Source: UPXZ01 sp964345395 (lineage in GTDB: Bacteria; Bacteroidota; Bacteroidia; Bacteroidales; Paludibacteraceae). From it: a DNA stretch of 64,000 bases. Positions within the stretch are counted from its first letter, which is position 1, and the number at the start of each line of letters is the position of its first letter. Positions 62,617 to 64,000 of this stretch are shown piece by piece. The position numbers and the translations under genes are program-made. The notes under the pieces were generated by a model. That model was not told the DNA's origin, did no database searches, and was given only the letters and a program-made list of their open reading frames with translations. The stretch spans positions 1 to 64,000 of the forward strand of contig CAYFRA010000001.1 in NCBI GenBank assembly GCA_964345395.1, read 5' to 3'.

Positions 62617-64000
62617 ATGAAGAATTCAATGTTAGTGATAAAGTATCGGTGGTGGATAATTGTAGTAACAGCCCTGATGGTGTTGTTTGCCATTTTCCAA
62701 ATGCCCCGAATTACCATCAACCCCGATTTAGAGTCATACCTTCCTGATCAAATTGAATCGAGAAAAAACAGTAAAATCATCTCTGATATTTTTGGAGATG
62801 AAGAACCTTTGCTTATTGTCATTGAGAGCGAAGATGTGCTGAGTGAAAGCACATTGAGTCGCATTGATGATTTAACTTATCAATTTGAAATGGAAGATGC
62901 TATCTCTTCTGTTTTGTCTTTGATGCAGATGCAAAGGATTCATTCAGAGGAGGGGATGATGTTGGTTGATCCACTCATTCAATTTACACCTCAAACAGAC
63001 GAAGAGAGGGAAACACTTCGCCAAGAAATTAAGGATAATGAATTGGTATATGGGCTTTTAGTTTCTGAAGATTTCAAAAAATCTGTTATTATTCTCACTT
63101 CCAACAAAACTTTGGCAGATGATGAGTTGATGAATCGCATCAAAACTGTTATTACTGATAATCCGGGTGATGAAAATATCTATATTACCGGACAAGCCTA
63201 CTTGCGTGATGAAGCAAATCGCAATATCAGTCACGACTTGCTCTTGTTACTTCCGGTTGGCATTGTTTTAATGTTCTTTATGCTCTGGATCTCTTTTCGA
63301 GAGCTTAAAGCAGTGCTTTTACCCTTCTCTGTAGTCATTTTTTCAATCATCATCAGCATCGGCCTAATTCCTTTGATGGGTTGGGAGCTTAGCATTGTAG
63401 GAGTGCTGATACCGATAATGATGATTGCCATTGCAAATAATTATGGTGTTTACTTTATCGCTCGATATCAAGACCTCAATGCCTTGGAGCCAAATCTTTC
63501 GATGCAGAAAATCGTACAACTCTCTGTCAGTTATCTTACCCGCCCCATTGTGTTTTGCGGCCTCACCACCATTGTAGGTATATTGGGTTTGGTAACTCAT
63601 TTACTGCTTCCCGCTCAGCAAATGGGTATTGTTACCGCTATCGGCATTAGCTTTGCTCTACTTGTGAGCTTATTGTTTATTCCTGCAGCGATGTCATTGA
63701 TGAAAAAAGGAAAACCGCATCGTGCTTTGGAAAGTGGTTCAAAAAACATAATTACACGAATCTTAAATGGTGTTTCAAATCTAATTACCAAAAGTCCTAA
63801 GTTGGTTATGTTAATTTTTGCTCTGTTTTTATTCGTAGCAACATCAGGATTGCTATTTTTCAAAGTTGCCCCCGATTCTAATAAAGTGTTACCTCTCTCG
63901 CACCCTTTCAACAAAGCCATACAGATAGTTGATAATGACTTTGGAGGAAGCAAAGTGCTACAAATTTTGATTGAGGGAGACGCTAAAGATCCACTGTTTT
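62617..64000 (+). CDS. RND-superfamily (MMPL) exporter, cut by the window edge
   Basis: I translated this from the sequence; 461 codons are seen. The ATG at 62617 gives 'MKNSMLVIKYRWWIIVVTALMVLFAIFQMPRITINPDLESYLPDQIESRKN', i.e. a first membrane span and the periplasmic loop typical of RND permeases. From about residue 205 a cluster of spans follows ('LLLLLPVGIVLMFFMLWIS', 'LLPFSVVIFSIIISIGLIPLMG', 'GVLIPIMMIAIANNYGVYFIARYQD'), then a second periplasmic loop start ('VAPDSNKVLPLSHPFNKAIQIVDNDFGGSKVLQILIEG'). It forms one unit with the DUF1302-like gene and probably exports a lipid or hydrophobic molecule (inference from family). Confidence 0.88.
   Translation, partial: MKNSMLVIKYRWWIIVVTALMVLFAIFQMPRITINPDLESYLPDQIESRKNSKIISDIFGDEEPLLIVIESEDVLSESTLSRIDDLTYQFEMEDAISSVLSLMQMQRIHSEEGMMLVDPLIQFTPQTDEERETLRQEIKDNELVYGLLVSEDFKKSVIILTSNKTLADDELMNRIKTVITDNPGDENIYITGQAYLRDEANRNISHDLLLLLPVGIVLMFFMLWISFRELKAVLLPFSVVIFSIIISIGLIPLMGWELSIVGVLIPIMMIAIANNYGVYFIARYQDLNALEPNLSMQKIVQLSVSYLTRPIVFCGLTTIVGILGLVTHLLLPAQQMGIVTAIGISFALLVSLLFIPAAMSLMKKGKPHRALESGSKNIITRILNGVSNLITKSPKLVMLIFALFLFVATSGLLFFKVAPDSNKVLPLSHPFNKAIQIVDNDFGGSKVLQILIEGDAKDPLF

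Noticed and set aside
63231..63953. Three minus-strand frames of 66-112 codons
   Set aside because: They lie antisense to the MMPL exporter, whose spans and loops are continuous on the plus strand.
1..64000. CRISPR arrays, prophage, insertion sequences, integrases or rRNA genes
   Set aside because: I looked for regularly spaced repeats, transposase or integrase motifs and rRNA-like stretches and saw none. The only long exact repeat noticed is the artefact around gap 1.

Overview
The window looks like chromosomal DNA of a low-GC Bacteroidota bacterium, most likely of class Bacteroidia. I cannot fix the genus. The evidence is a type IX secretion pair (PorV and PorU), the gliding-type protein GldG, promoter-like sites of the Bacteroidota form TTTG-N19-TAnnTTTG, few Shine-Dalgarno sequences ahead of starts, many 'MKK...SC' lipoproteins, and the order ParA-ParB-DUF5683-MltD. 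Most of the window is conserved core genome. I see no prophage, insertion sequence, CRISPR array or rRNA operon. There is one tRNA (Cys, GCA). Two 100-N scaffold gaps (13687-13786 and 29797-29896) each fall inside genes.

Layout. 1-6 kb: porV (cut by the window edge) and porU, then an overlapping rex/FAH-hydrolase pair, all on the minus strand. 6-18 kb: clpB, a GH109-like lipoprotein, class I fumarase, a TIM-barrel lipoprotein, a thioredoxin-fold protein broken by gap 1, a peroxiredoxin, a B3/B4-domain protein and purM. 18-29 kb: a CBM20-GH77 amylomaltase, tRNA-Cys, an ECF sigma cassette with a membrane protein and a Spy/CpxP-like periplasmic protein, comEC, rpe, a second ECF sigma gene followed by a 55-residue peptide, an RlmI-like methyltransferase, a 3'-5' exonuclease and a DUF5063 protein. 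29-37.9 kb: DUF2007, gap 2 (a mutarotase-like tail and a SPOR lipoprotein head), a small membrane protein, an OmpH/Skp chaperone, nrnA, an orphan D12-class DNA methyltransferase, a cytidylate-kinase-like protein, ftcD and an OmpA-family porin.

37.9-47 kb: selD-selU (selenium for tRNA), a small coiled-coil protein, dprA, vanZ, an M48 lipoprotein peptidase, upp, aspA, a PAP2-like membrane protein and rpoN. 47-56 kb: sbcD-sbcC, then a minus-strand run read as parA, parB, DUF5683, mltD-like, merR, ygbA-like. 56-64 kb: gldG without gldF, a small band-7-like membrane protein, prfB with an intact programmed +1 frameshift, a class C beta-lactamase-like lipoprotein, a DUF1302-like outer-membrane protein, and an RND/MMPL exporter cut by the window edge.

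Several genes share processes. PorU, PorV and GldG belong to secretion and gliding; ComEC and DprA to DNA uptake and recombination; SelD and SelU to selenouridine in tRNA; ParA, ParB and MltD to chromosome segregation and cell-wall remodelling. The points most worth a second look are: the exact 55-bp duplication flanking gap 1, which shows that the gap is an assembly artefact; the prfB frameshift site with a full AGGAGG in a lineage that largely ignores such motifs; a 16-bp palindrome that places a -7 box on both strands between vanZ and the M48 gene; and the repeat-rich region between parA and gldG. I did not find a clearly new multi-gene system.
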